From: Rivularia sp. PCC 7116
GTDB lineage: Bacteria > Cyanobacteriota > Cyanobacteriia > Cyanobacteriales > Nostocaceae
Direction of reading: 5' to 3'
Length of the DNA stretch: 64,000 nt
NCBI RefSeq assembly: GCF_000316665.1
Contig: NC_019678.1
Coordinates: forward strand, 6,200,001 to 6,264,000
Numbering within the stretch: position 1 is the first letter of the stretch; every line of letters starts with the position of its first letter. Positions 51,057-61,167 of the stretch are shown here, piece after piece. Under the pieces are notes generated by a model. That model was not told where the DNA came from. It made no database searches and worked only from the letters and a program-made list of their open reading frames with translations. The position numbers and the translations under genes were made by a program.

Positions 51057-54000
51057 ATGAGTCAGGGTATTCAAGAACTGCAACAAAAGCAATTAACTCA
51101 AGCTTTAGAAGAGATTTTATTACCGCAACTTCAAGAAATTATTTGTTCGCGGAATGATGGTCATTGTATGCGCGTTGCAGACCTCGACTTAGAATTAATG
51201 ATAGTGCTAACTCGTAGTTTGCGTAGGGAATTACCAGAAGCACAGATTTTTATTTTGGAATCTAACGATCAAGTTAACGAAGAACCGGATTTATATATAT
51301 CATCCACCAAATTAGTCGAACTGCGTAACCCTTTACAAGATGGTTCGTTGCGATCGCCATTATTAGTATTTCTCCCTTCCAACCTCCAAACTAATGCGGA
51401 AGATTCGTTTAATGTCGCTTCATTTGAAGAAATTTCGGTTACTAATGTTTACCAAGAACTAATTCAAAGTTTAATTCAAAGAGTTCCTATATCCCTTCAA
51501 GGTTACGTTAAAGATATTTTTAGTGATTTGACTCAAGAAAAATGGCGCTGGGCAAATACTTTAGCACAAGCCAGGTTTTTATTAACCGCAATAGAAAATG
51601 AAATTTCTGGTGATACCCTTGGAGGAGCTTTATACGAACTAGGTTTAGTTCCAGATTTTAAATTATTTGCAGAACCAGAAAATAGTAAATTAAGAATTCG
51701 CAAAAATTTAGAATCAATGCAAAAACTTACCTTGAATTTAGATAAATCAATTCTAGGCAGAGTTTTTGATTTAGAATTAGACGATAAATCAGTTCAAAAT
51801 CAATTAATTAAGTTTTTATTAGAAAGAGGAGTTGAAGAACCCCGTAGATGGACTAAGGAGATAGTATTAGAAAATAATAATTGGCATATATCTTTTGATA
51901 AATGGAAGTTTAAAGAAGATTACAATAAAGATAAAATATTTATAGAAGTTATAAATACAGAGCTTCCAGTTATTCAAGAAGACGAAAAAGACGAACGTCG
52001 TCAAAGTTTAGTTGGTCAGCAAATATTAGATCCCAAAAACCTACGAAAATTCAAGATAGAATTTGAAGTAAACCCCCTTCCCAAACAAGTACAGGGATTA
52101 GAATATTTTACTGTCCAGATTTACACTCAGGATGGGGGAGCGGTCGGAGTTGCGAAAAAAGTTAAAGCTCGGAAAACCAAAAATCCTGTTAAAAGCGTCA
52201 ACCTAGATAAATTAGATAAATTCGATTTTGAAGAAGGTTGGCATTATGTAAGGGTTTTACCGTGGACGGCTAATAATGACCCAATACCGCTAGAAGCAGA
52301 TAATAAATCTACAACGACTACCCAAACAAACACCCACGACAGCGAACTGTTTTACGTTCTTCCCGATAGCGGCGAAATTAATGATGAAGAACCACCGCAA
52401 AGAGCAATTCCGCAAGAAAATAGTCTACAACACGCCAAACTTAAACTACAGTTTACAGCGATTTCTCAAGAACGCGACCCAAAAGACATAACACTCAAAG
52501 ATGTAGTTTGGGCTGACAGAAGCACTAAAACCCGCACTACATCTCAAGAATCCCTAGAAGTCAAATTTAAACGAGATGGTAAATTCCGCATTCTGGTATC
52601 GCAATGCTTAAAGGATTTAGAACAGCAAATCTTAGCTTCTCCTAAAAAACCTGCGATTTGGAAATTACAGATAAATATGGGACAAGTTGAATCTCCCATC
52701 GAAGACATTATTGATTTTCCCAACTCACAAATAGCATCAACTTTTTTATCAGCCCGTGCAAGCTACTTTAACGCTATCCGTTCGGGAAATAAAAACCTCA
52801 TATCTCAAGCGGTTGATTTTACCAGCTTAAAAGAAATTTGCTACCAATACGCCGCCGCATACCGAGAACTGTTAATTGAACTACGGGGAAAAACTGATAA
52901 AAATGAAGATCCTCAAGCATTAAAGGACTTAAAAAATTTATTATCGTTAGATACAGTCCGTCTATCAGTTAAAGATTTTCGCGGACAAACCGTAGAAGCA
53001 ATATTAGTCGGACCAACCCATCCCCTACGTGCATTATGGCTATCTACCTGGAGTCAAATTGGTCAACATTGGGTTAATACTACCCAAGAAGGATTCTTAG
53101 AATATATAAGTCCCGTTCGGGATAGTATTTTGCAAGGGCTAGTACCGTTAAATATACCTGCAACTTTACCCCTAATTGACGGAAAAGTCTTCATCACAGT
53201 TGATAATATTAATCCCTTCTGGTCTCTTTATGCACCATCAACAGCAGAAAATACCAGAGGATTGCTAGGGGAAGTCTGCACCGCACTAGGATTACCAGAA
53301 CCAACAATTGGTGCTAACGTCAACGCGCAACTATTAGCTTCCCGCATTGAAAGATATTTAGCGCAAAACTCTTATATTCGTACCCTTAGTATCAATGCCT
53401 TTAATCCAGGTCGCGCTACCGTACTGGCAGAAGCTCTAATTTTATTGCAAAAACGGGAAGCATTTAAAGACCTACGCTACAATATTCGGCTATTTGTTCC
53501 CGACCCAGAAGCACCGGGGGTTGGTGAAGCCATAGAACAACTTCTCGTACCCGTTTCCAGCATTACTTCAGAAGTTGTTGATGCTTTTTCTACATCTAGT
53601 GGAAATTACTTATTCCCTAAATTAAATGTAGCAGTTCACTCAATTGATGATTTCCGCACCTCAGAAAACTCATACCAAGCCCACATCAGCATATTAATAG
53701 ATTTATTCCCAGCTAGAGAAATCGCTGTTGGAGTTCCCTTTCACCAAAAAGATATCGCTCCCCTACACGGTTTAATCCAAGACTTTAGCATCGAATTTCA
53801 AGATGATGAAAATGGAACGTTTTGGAGAAGACAACCCCGTCACGGAAAAGCACTTCCTGTTGATGAGATTGAAGACTCAATAAACTTATTAGCAGAATTA
53901 CCTCAGTTAATTTCTGGTGCCACAGCTACCATCGCTACAGGCTTACCAGCTTTTGAAAAGCGCCCTATAGTAACGTTAGGGCTAAATGCCCAACAACGGG

Positions 54001-56486
54001 AATTATTGCACCGCATTCATAATATTTGTGATTGGGTATTTACCATTGACCGCAATATCGGGATTGAATTTTTTGACCGGGGTAGTCAAAGCAAACGTCC
54101 TCCATACTTAGTTGACTACATTCCCAATGCGACTTCCAGTTTCGGGCATCGTTTAATGATAACTTCCCGTTCCCTATCCGAACTGGAATCATTTTTATTG
54201 CAAATCTTAGAACGCTACCAATTAAAAGCCGAACCCAAGCGAGCGGAAGTTATTCTCGAACAATTGCGATCGCTATCTGGAAGACTGGCTTTAAAACTGA
54301 TTTCATCAACCAACGAACAAGCAGAAGCATTAGGACTGGCTTTAGCTCGTTTGTTTCTTAAATACCAAGGAGCGCTATCAAATCAAATTATACTTCCCCT
54401 CGACGCTCACTTGGAATTATTTAAATCTGCAAAACAGCAAGCAGATGCTCTGGGAAATTCAATCAGCCTTCAGCGAACTGACTTAGCACTTTTTGACTTA
54501 AATACCGCAACTCGAACAATTGTTTGTAATTTAGTTGAAGTAAAATGCTATTCCAAAGTAGGAAATACTAGTGCTTTTAATAGTTTAAAAGAAAAGATTA
54601 CCGAACAAATAGATGAATCTCAAAAAGTTTTAAGTTTACATTTTGAACCAAAAGAAAGACCGGACAAACTATTAAAAATTAGAGAATTGGCAACACTACT
54701 AGAATTTTACTTAGATCGCGCTCTGCGATATGGAGCAATAGAAAAAGAAGCAGCAGAAGAAGCACGAATTTGCATTACAACTTTAGAAGAAGGCTATACA
54801 CTCGAATTTACTCGTAGCGGGCTAATTTTTGATTTTGAAAAGCCAGGAACAGAAGCACCAGACAATGAACAAGGAATAGAATTTCACCGTATTGGTATAG
54901 ATTTAATTAAAACCTTAGTAGAATACGCTAAACCCATAACAAATATTAGCACCATAGAACCAGAAGAAATAACAGAGGAAGAAATTAAAGAAATCAAAGA
55001 AGTTGAAAATTCAATTCCTCGACTTACCTCAGCAGCATTTATTGTTGAACCAAGAGAACGTTCTATAACTGATAATTTTAATTCGGATAAGAAAATAGAG
55101 GAAACAGAAAATAATACTACTATAATTCCAGAACAAACAGATAACAATAAAGCCTTAGAAGAAGAAATACAGCAAGAAAAAGAAGAATTGAGCGATACTC
55201 AATGCAACGAAATTATTGCCAATGAGATAGAAGAAAATGTTTTAACTTCAGCATCGAAAATAGAAATTGAAAATCAACCCGAAATACCATTAACTTATGA
55301 CACAATATTAGGCGTTAAATTTCCAACTCCTCAATACGGTATTCTGGGCGAAATGTCCGGTAGAAAAATAGCGCTAGACCTAAATCAAACCCATACAATT
55401 AGTCTTTTCGGCGTTCAAGGAGCGGGTAAAAGTTATACATTAGGAACAGTGGTAGAAATGGCTTGTATGCAAATTCCTAATATCAATACTTTACCAAGTC
55501 CTTTGGCAACAGTAATATTTCATTACAGTCCAACCCAAGACTACAAACCCGAATTTACTTCAATGGTTGCTCCTAACTCGGAATCTAACCAAATTGATAT
55601 ATTACAAAAGAATTTTGGAGCAAAACCAACACAATTAAAAGATATTGTTATCTTAGTTCCTGCATCTAAAGTTGAAGAAAGAAAGCTAGAATATCAAAAT
55701 ATCGAAGTATTACCTCTTACCTTTGCAGCATCAGAATTAAACGCAACTCATTGGAAATTTTTAATGGGTGCTGTAGGTAGTCAAAGTATGTATTTGCGTC
55801 AAATAAATCAAATTATTAAAAAATTACGCAATCAATTAACCCTAGAAAAACTTATTCAAGGATTAGAAAAATCTTCCTTGTCAGAACAATTAAAGGATTT
55901 AGCTAGAACAAGATTAGAATTTGCCGCAGAATATATAGATGATAGCCGTAGGCTAAGTGATATTGTTCGTCCAGGTAGATTAGTAATCATTGATTTACGA
56001 GACGAATTTATCGAAAAAGATGAAGCTTTGGGGTTATTTGTGGTACTTTTACAAATTTTTTCAGAAGCAACTTATAACGGAGAAAAATTCAATAAACTTG
56101 TTGTTTTTGACGAAGCTCACAAATACATGGAAAGCTCAGACCTAGTAGTAGGACTAACAGAAGTAGTTAGAGAAATGCGACATAAAGGTACTAGTATAAT
56201 GCTCGCATCGCAAGACCCTCCATCAGTTCCTACTTCTCTAATTGAGCTTTCCTCACAAATCATCATGCATCGATTCAATTCACCAGCTTGGTTAAAGCAT
56301 ATTCAAAAAGCGAACACAGCACTTAACTCTTTAACCCCAGAAAAAATGAGCAACCTTGACTCCGGAGAAGCTTATATTTGGTCAAATAAAGCCAACGATG
56401 AAAGCTTTACAAAAGGAGCAGTAAAAATTCGCTGTCGTCCTAGAGTTACTCAGCATGGTGGAAGTACGAAAACTGCGGTTACTTGA
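51057..56486 (+). CDS. mad8: giant HerA/FtsK-type ATPase, MAD8-like
   Basis: 1809 residues. The C-terminal 400 residues are a HerA-type ATPase: Walker A FGVQGAGKSYTLG (about 1451), a motif LVVFDEAHKYMES (about 1684), and IMLASQDPPSVP with an arginine-finger-like region. The N-terminal 1300 residues have no recognised domain; a Glu-rich acidic linker (about 1300-1410) separates the two. It starts 16 bases after mad7. By analogy with HerA/NurA and other defence ATPases it may pump or clear DNA, but the nuclease partner is not identified. Confidence 0.82.
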   Translation: MSQGIQELQQKQLTQALEEILLPQLQEIICSRNDGHCMRVADLDLELMIVLTRSLRRELPEAQIFILESNDQVNEEPDLYISSTKLVELRNPLQDGSLRSPLLVFLPSNLQTNAEDSFNVASFEEISVTNVYQELIQSLIQRVPISLQGYVKDIFSDLTQEKWRWANTLAQARFLLTAIENEISGDTLGGALYELGLVPDFKLFAEPENSKLRIRKNLESMQKLTLNLDKSILGRVFDLELDDKSVQNQLIKFLLERGVEEPRRWTKEIVLENNNWHISFDKWKFKEDYNKDKIFIEVINTELPVIQEDEKDERRQSLVGQQILDPKNLRKFKIEFEVNPLPKQVQGLEYFTVQIYTQDGGAVGVAKKVKARKTKNPVKSVNLDKLDKFDFEEGWHYVRVLPWTANNDPIPLEADNKSTTTTQTNTHDSELFYVLPDSGEINDEEPPQRAIPQENSLQHAKLKLQFTAISQERDPKDITLKDVVWADRSTKTRTTSQESLEVKFKRDGKFRILVSQCLKDLEQQILASPKKPAIWKLQINMGQVESPIEDIIDFPNSQIASTFLSARASYFNAIRSGNKNLISQAVDFTSLKEICYQYAAAYRELLIELRGKTDKNEDPQALKDLKNLLSLDTVRLSVKDFRGQTVEAILVGPTHPLRALWLSTWSQIGQHWVNTTQEGFLEYISPVRDSILQGLVPLNIPATLPLIDGKVFITVDNINPFWSLYAPSTAENTRGLLGEVCTALGLPEPTIGANVNAQLLASRIERYLAQNSYIRTLSINAFNPGRATVLAEALILLQKREAFKDLRYNIRLFVPDPEAPGVGEAIEQLLVPVSSITSEVVDAFSTSSGNYLFPKLNVAVHSIDDFRTSENSYQAHISILIDLFPAREIAVGVPFHQKDIAPLHGLIQDFSIEFQDDENGTFWRRQPRHGKALPVDEIEDSINLLAELPQLISGATATIATGLPAFEKRPIVTLGLNAQQRELLHRIHNICDWVFTIDRNIGIEFFDRGSQSKRPPYLVDYIPNATSSFGHRLMITSRSLSELESFLLQILERYQLKAEPKRAEVILEQLRSLSGRLALKLISSTNEQAEALGLALARLFLKYQGALSNQIILPLDAHLELFKSAKQQADALGNSISLQRTDLALFDLNTATRTIVCNLVEVKCYSKVGNTSAFNSLKEKITEQIDESQKVLSLHFEPKERPDKLLKIRELATLLEFYLDRALRYGAIEKEAAEEARICITTLEEGYTLEFTRSGLIFDFEKPGTEAPDNEQGIEFHRIGIDLIKTLVEYAKPITNISTIEPEEITEEEIKEIKEVENSIPRLTSAAFIVEPRERSITDNFNSDKKIEETENNTTIIPEQTDNNKALEEEIQQEKEELSDTQCNEIIANEIEENVLTSASKIEIENQPEIPLTYDTILGVKFPTPQYGILGEMSGRKIALDLNQTHTISLFGVQGAGKSYTLGTVVEMACMQIPNINTLPSPLATVIFHYSPTQDYKPEFTSMVAPNSESNQIDILQKNFGAKPTQLKDIVILVPASKVEERKLEYQNIEVLPLTFAASELNATHWKFLMGAVGSQSMYLRQINQIIKKLRNQLTLEKLIQGLEKSSLSEQLKDLARTRLEFAAEYIDDSRRLSDIVRPGRLVIIDLRDEFIEKDEALGLFVVLLQIFSEATYNGEKFNKLVVFDEAHKYMESSDLVVGLTEVVREMRHKGTSIMLASQDPPSVPTSLIELSSQIIMHRFNSPAWLKHIQKANTALNSLTPEKMSNLDSGEAYIWSNKANDESFTKGAVKIRCRPRVTQHGGSTKTAVT

Positions 56487-56611
56487 AGTTAATCTTAAAG
56501 TTTTTCTATGACAATTTTTTTTGCCTTGCTGTTAGCGGAGCGTGACGTTAGCCATATTAAACTACGAATTGTATTTATATAGATTTTGTTTAAAATATGA
56601 AGCCTGTGTAG

Positions 56612-56634
56612 AGACGTAACAATGTTACGTCTCC
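56612..56634. repeat. GAGACGTAAC hairpin repeat
   Basis: Ten-base arms GAGACGTAAC and GTTACGTCTC separated by AAT. A form of this palindrome is frequent between genes of filamentous cyanobacteria. It lies between the convergent ends of mad8 and the HlyD gene and may help stop transcription. Confidence 0.75.
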
Positions 56635-56687
56635 CACAATGTGAAATAATCATTTCATGTTACGATTCCGCAACGCCATTTTTTCAA

Positions 56688-58196
56688 TCACAAATCTGTA
56701 ATTAATCTTGCTTTTCTGAGAATAAATTTTAGTACGCTTTCTCTATGAGTAATAATATCGACTCTGCCTTTCATCCCTGACTTAACTTGACACTTTTTAG
56801 TATTACCTAAAGTAAGTTTTTCTGGCTTGATTACTATCTCATAACCGTTTTCAAAATTAGCATTCATTTGAGTACTACCAATTTCATTTGGAGATGTTTG
56901 ATTATCATTATTTTGGGAAGGATTAACATCTGAAGAAATATCTTGAACTTTACTCTTAAGAACTCCATAGTCTGTGTACTTACAACCATCCACCCGCATT
57001 TGTACTTCTTGATCAATTTTAACTTTATTTATATCTTCAGATCGAATCATTACTTTGACAATCTTAGGAGCGGATTTCGGAACAATTTGTGCAACTTCTT
57101 CGCCACCCCTCAGAGTTTGAGCGGGGTTTCTCAAATTAAGCTTTAAAATTTCACCGTCAGCAGTTGCAGTAATGATAGTTTTGTCTAGTTCATTTTCTAT
57201 TTGTTCGAGTTCACTGTTCTTACTGGCTAATTTTTCTTCAATTTCACTTTTTTCTTTGAGAAGTACTTGACGTTCTTTATTTAAAGCGGCTTTATTTGCT
57301 TCTCCCTCAGCTTTCTCCTGAGAAATGCGCTCCTTTGCAATTGTTAGCTCTGCATTACTTGGGTTAAGGGCTATTTGGGCACTATTTTGTCTAGCTTTCG
57401 CAATCTCAATTGATTGTTTTAGCTGCTCAACTTTTTGTTTTTGTGCCTCAACTGTTTCTTCTTGGGCTATTACTGCTTGTTCTTGCTGTTTAGCAGTTAA
57501 CCGTGCTTCTTCAATTTGATCTTTAGAAAGCGCTCCTTCTTTTGCAACACTTTTGTATCGGTTCCACGTTGATTTTGCTGTACCCCTAGAAGCAATTGTG
57601 GCATTTAAAGTTGCTCTTGCCGATTTTAACTGTGCTTTACCTGTAAGCAATTCTTTTTCAGCTATTTTAATGTTACTATCTGCTTCTTTTAGTTCCGATG
57701 CAGCAGTCTTTTTCTTATCTTCGTAAGCACGACTGCTACCGCGAAAATTAGCTTCGGCTGAGTCAATTTGAGATTTAAGACGTTTACTTTCTGCTTTAAT
57801 ACTTGCCTTGTGTCTATCAATTTTGTTTTTGATAGAAGCAAGTTGTAATTTAGTTTGCTTAATATTACTTTCCAGTTGACTTTTTTTAATTCTCAGATGG
57901 GAATCATCAATAGTGGCAATTTCATCTCCTTTCTTAACGACTTGATTTTCTTTGACGTAAATCTCATTTAATTTTCCTTCCGTAAGGGCTTGTACAATTG
58001 CTAGCCCACCATCAGGACGGATAACACCTTGTCCTTTAATAATAACTGGATACTGAATCACAGCAGATATAGGAACAGTTGCACCTAAAACAAAGAGTAT
58101 AAATAGTCCACCATAAGTAGTCCAAGGACTTATTGATGGCAAAGATTCATCTGTTTGTAGAGTTGGAATAAATTTGTGTTGAGAATTGCTAACCAT
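56688..58196 (-). CDS. HlyD-family membrane fusion (adaptor) protein
   Basis: 502 residues. One membrane helix (about 30-50), a biotinyl-lipoyl-like start (ALTEGKLNEIYVKENQVVKK), a long coiled-coil (about 95-330) and a closing part with DGEILKLNLRNPAQTLRGGE. It bridges an inner-membrane exporter to an outer-membrane channel. It follows the C39 ABC exporter gene by about 86 bases on the same strand. No TolC-like gene is in the window. Confidence 0.9.
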   Translation of the reverse strand: MVSNSQHKFIPTLQTDESLPSISPWTTYGGLFILFVLGATVPISAVIQYPVIIKGQGVIRPDGGLAIVQALTEGKLNEIYVKENQVVKKGDEIATIDDSHLRIKKSQLESNIKQTKLQLASIKNKIDRHKASIKAESKRLKSQIDSAEANFRGSSRAYEDKKKTAASELKEADSNIKIAEKELLTGKAQLKSARATLNATIASRGTAKSTWNRYKSVAKEGALSKDQIEEARLTAKQQEQAVIAQEETVEAQKQKVEQLKQSIEIAKARQNSAQIALNPSNAELTIAKERISQEKAEGEANKAALNKERQVLLKEKSEIEEKLASKNSELEQIENELDKTIITATADGEILKLNLRNPAQTLRGGEEVAQIVPKSAPKIVKVMIRSEDINKVKIDQEVQMRVDGCKYTDYGVLKSKVQDISSDVNPSQNNDNQTSPNEIGSTQMNANFENGYEIVIKPEKLTLGNTKKCQVKSGMKGRVDIITHRESVLKFILRKARLITDL

Positions 58197-58282
58197 AGGT
58201 AAATTATGAAGAGATAACGAGAGTAAGTAAATTGGAATTAGCAGGAATATTTGATAAGATGAGCTTTTTTATTGAATATTAA

Positions 58283-60424
58283 TTAAAAGAGAAAATCTGA
58301 ATGTTCTCCCTTAATTTTACGTAGTTCCTCTACTTTTCCTTTAATTCTTAAATTTCCTTGTTCGAGCATGACAATCCAATCAGCACGTTCAATAACTTTG
58401 GGACGATGACTAATTATAATTGTGGTTTTACCTTGACGATAATCTAAAATTCTATCTAGAACTTGCGCTTCGCTTACTGGGTCAAGAGCGCCCGTAGATT
58501 CATCTAAAATAAGTATAGGTGGGTCGGTAACTATTGCTCTAGCGATTGCTAATCTTTGTCTTTGACCACCAGAAAGATTTGCACCGAATTCACCTAAAAC
58601 AGTTTGATATTTGTCTGGTAGTCTGTTAATAAATTCATCAGCACCAGCAATTTGACAAGCTTGAACAATATTTTCAAAACTAATATCGGGATAGCTAAAA
58701 CAGAAATTTTCAATAATGGAACGACTCCAAAAATGGGTTTCTTGAGGAACTAATATTACCTGTTGTCGCAAGCATTCTAAAGATAAATCTTGCTGATTGT
58801 ACAAGCCATAACTGATATTGCCAGATTTAACCTTATCTAAACTAGTAATTAGTTTAGCAACGGTGCTTTTACCGCAGCCGGATTTACCAATTAATGCAGT
58901 TACTTTACCACCGGGAATAGTTACAGAAAAATCTTTCAATAGATTAAGTCTTCCAGGGTGATAAAAATTTAGATGACTACAAACTATATCTGTATCGCAT
59001 GGAATTTTTACATTTGGTTTCTTGAAATCACTTTCATCTTCAGGGGTTGCTTCAATCACTTCTGTTAATCGCTGGATAACTATCTGAGCATTAACAAACT
59101 TATCAATCAAACTAACTCCCGAATTTAAAAAACCTAGAAAATTGCTACTCATACCCTGAAATGCGAGTAATTGACCAATCGTTAAAGTACCGTTAATAAC
59201 CAAGTAACTTCCAAACCAAAGTAAACTAATACTATTTACAGTTGAAAAAATATCTGTAATCGTATTACTGTACAAACTTAATGTCATAGTCTTCCAACCT
59301 AAATTAGCCAGACGATTATAATTTCTTTGATACTCTTGCCAAGCTTGGGGAGTAGCTTGTGTAGTTTTCAATACTTGTACGCCGCGAAATGTTTCTACAA
59401 GAAAACCTTGATTTTCGGTACTAGAAACAATCTTATTGCGAGTTCTTTGACGTATTGCAGGTAAAAAAAGGAAATTAATAGCTGTTATAAGAAGAAATCC
59501 TATAACAGAAGCTAAAGTCAGCGTCCAACTATAAAACAGCATAAAGCTCAGAGACACTATCGCAATAAAAAATTGACTGGGCAATCCTAAAACAATCTCT
59601 GAAACTAAGCTATTAATTGAATTAACATCCTTTATCCGGCTGACAACTTCCCCGCTGCGCCTTGCTTCAAAGTACGATAGAGGTAGACTTAACAGCTTTC
59701 GACCGTAGTCAAAAATTAAGTCTAATTGCAATCTCTGACCGAAATGACCTATGAGGTGAGATTGTACTAAGCTAATAGTACTTTGAACCAATTTCATGAT
59801 TATCACCGCAATGGCTACAGTGCTTAGCCATTGAGTATCTCCCCCCACTAATACATCGTCGGTAAGTACTTGCATCATCAACGGAGATGTCAGAGAAAGC
59901 AATCCAATGGCAATATTCATTGCAATTGCTTGAGTCAGAATACCACGGTAGGGTAAAACCCGTTGCAGATATTGTCCAAAACCCTTTTTCTTATCTGATT
60001 GCTGCTGATAAAATCTGCTTTTATCTGGAGTTAACTGTAGCAATAAGCCATTAGCCCAACCCTTAAGTAATTCTTTGCGAGTCAGATAGCGAATACCAAC
60101 ACCGGGGTCTGCAATTACGTATTTTTTGAATTTTTTTCCATATAAAGCCACCCAGTGATTACCTTTCCAATGGATGATAATTGGAAGAGAAACTTTATCT
60201 AGTCTATCCAGTAGTTTCAAATCAGCTTTAGCTTGACGAGTATTGAATCCTAGTACTTCTGCACCCCTACGTAATCCCAACAGAGTAGTTCCTCTCGAAC
60301 CCGTACCTACTATTTCCCGAACGCGATTTAAGCTTACTCCAAAACCATAGTATAGAAGTATAGTAGCTAAACAGGCTGCACCACAATCTTCCTGGCTATG
60401 TTGACGAACACATGGATATTTCAT
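58283..60424 (-). CDS. C39-peptidase ABC exporter (bacteriocin-type, PCAT)
   Basis: 713 residues from ATG 60424 (AGGGTG before it; an in-frame TTG at 60451 is less likely). Residues 1-135 are a C39 cysteine protease with Cys14 in HSQEDCGAAC, His in HWKGNHWVAL and Asp in VIADPGVG: the catalytic set is intact. Then an ABC membrane domain (about 165-450) and an ATPase (GKSGCGKST; LSGGQRQRLAIARA; LILDESTGALD). It cleaves double-glycine leaders and exports the product. A matching precursor gene is directly upstream. Confidence 0.95.
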   Translation of the reverse strand: MKYPCVRQHSQEDCGAACLATILLYYGFGVSLNRVREIVGTGSRGTTLLGLRRGAEVLGFNTRQAKADLKLLDRLDKVSLPIIIHWKGNHWVALYGKKFKKYVIADPGVGIRYLTRKELLKGWANGLLLQLTPDKSRFYQQQSDKKKGFGQYLQRVLPYRGILTQAIAMNIAIGLLSLTSPLMMQVLTDDVLVGGDTQWLSTVAIAVIIMKLVQSTISLVQSHLIGHFGQRLQLDLIFDYGRKLLSLPLSYFEARRSGEVVSRIKDVNSINSLVSEIVLGLPSQFFIAIVSLSFMLFYSWTLTLASVIGFLLITAINFLFLPAIRQRTRNKIVSSTENQGFLVETFRGVQVLKTTQATPQAWQEYQRNYNRLANLGWKTMTLSLYSNTITDIFSTVNSISLLWFGSYLVINGTLTIGQLLAFQGMSSNFLGFLNSGVSLIDKFVNAQIVIQRLTEVIEATPEDESDFKKPNVKIPCDTDIVCSHLNFYHPGRLNLLKDFSVTIPGGKVTALIGKSGCGKSTVAKLITSLDKVKSGNISYGLYNQQDLSLECLRQQVILVPQETHFWSRSIIENFCFSYPDISFENIVQACQIAGADEFINRLPDKYQTVLGEFGANLSGGQRQRLAIARAIVTDPPILILDESTGALDPVSEAQVLDRILDYRQGKTTIIISHRPKVIERADWIVMLEQGNLRIKGKVEELRKIKGEHSDFLF

Positions 60425-60582
60425 AATCACCCTATCTTGTTTGAAAAACAAAAGAGTATCTGCAGCGCTGTTTCAGATACTCTCCATCACTTAATAGACT
60501 TCATTAAAACGTCTAGCTGTAAATGATTCTGGGAATTACGAGCTACTTAATTATTCCGTAATCCAGCATCAGAAAAACAGCT

Positions 60583-60885
60583 TTAGACATTTACTCCTTG
60601 GTCTTTTAGCCAACTTTTCAAGTATCCTGGTGTTTTTCCATATCCTTTAGCCCATGTATCTTCCCCAAGTCGAATCTCCCATTTTACTCCCGGAAACTGT
60701 GTTGGTTTGTCGTTGAAATTTCCAATGTAATAATTTGAGTCAGTATCGGGATTACCATCCGGATCTATATAGACAGAAACATCTGGTAGCAAACTCAAAG
60801 GATTCAAATTAAAACCACCAGATACCATCGCTCCTTCTTCATCTGTAATTTCGGTTAAGAAAGAGTCTTGCTTTTCACTAATCAT
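60583..60885 (-). CDS. double-glycine leader peptide (bacteriocin-like precursor)
   Basis: 100 residues from ATG 60885 (AAGGAA 8 bases before). The leader of 24 residues ends EITDEEGAMVSGG, the usual Gly-Gly cleavage pattern, followed by a 76-residue core starting FNLNPLSLLPDVSVY. The core has no Cys and is rich in Asp, Gly, Pro and aromatic residues. It is 159 bases before the C39 exporter on the same strand, so it is the likely cargo. No modifying enzyme is in the window, so it may be exported unmodified as a class II-like peptide or a signal. Activity is unknown. Confidence 0.8.
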   Translation of the reverse strand: MISEKQDSFLTEITDEEGAMVSGGFNLNPLSLLPDVSVYIDPDGNPDTDSNYYIGNFNDKPTQFPGVKWEIRLGEDTWAKGYGKTPGYLKSWLKDQGVNV

Positions 60886-61167
60886 AGTCAAATTCCTTTT
60901 TCAAAGTTAGACAAATTTAGCAACTGCAAAGTTATGTGAGATAATTACTTTGTTGAAACTACTCTTTAATAACTTATGCTGCTCACATAAGTTAGAATCC
61001 CAAAATTTGAAATAGCTGTCAAGTAACTTACTATATTCGTTACAAATCTTTACATTAGTTCTCTTTAATATAGTGATGAAAGATATTACCTTGAATATCA
61101 AGCTTGAATAACTTAAATGAGCCAAAAAAATAGTTAGGATATAAGTGAGATAAAATGAGACACTAAT

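Noticed and set aside
39783-56486. BREX type 2 (Pgl) or DISARM system
   Set aside because: The NERD-kinase resembles PglW, but no PglZ, PglX or Drm proteins are present; the HsdS-like subunit, ATPase and giant HerA protein fit MADS better.
60907-61125. 72-codon open frame on the minus strand between the peptide precursor and the NB-ARC gene
   Set aside because: No ribosome site, odd composition, and it lies where the divergent promoters must be; likely chance.
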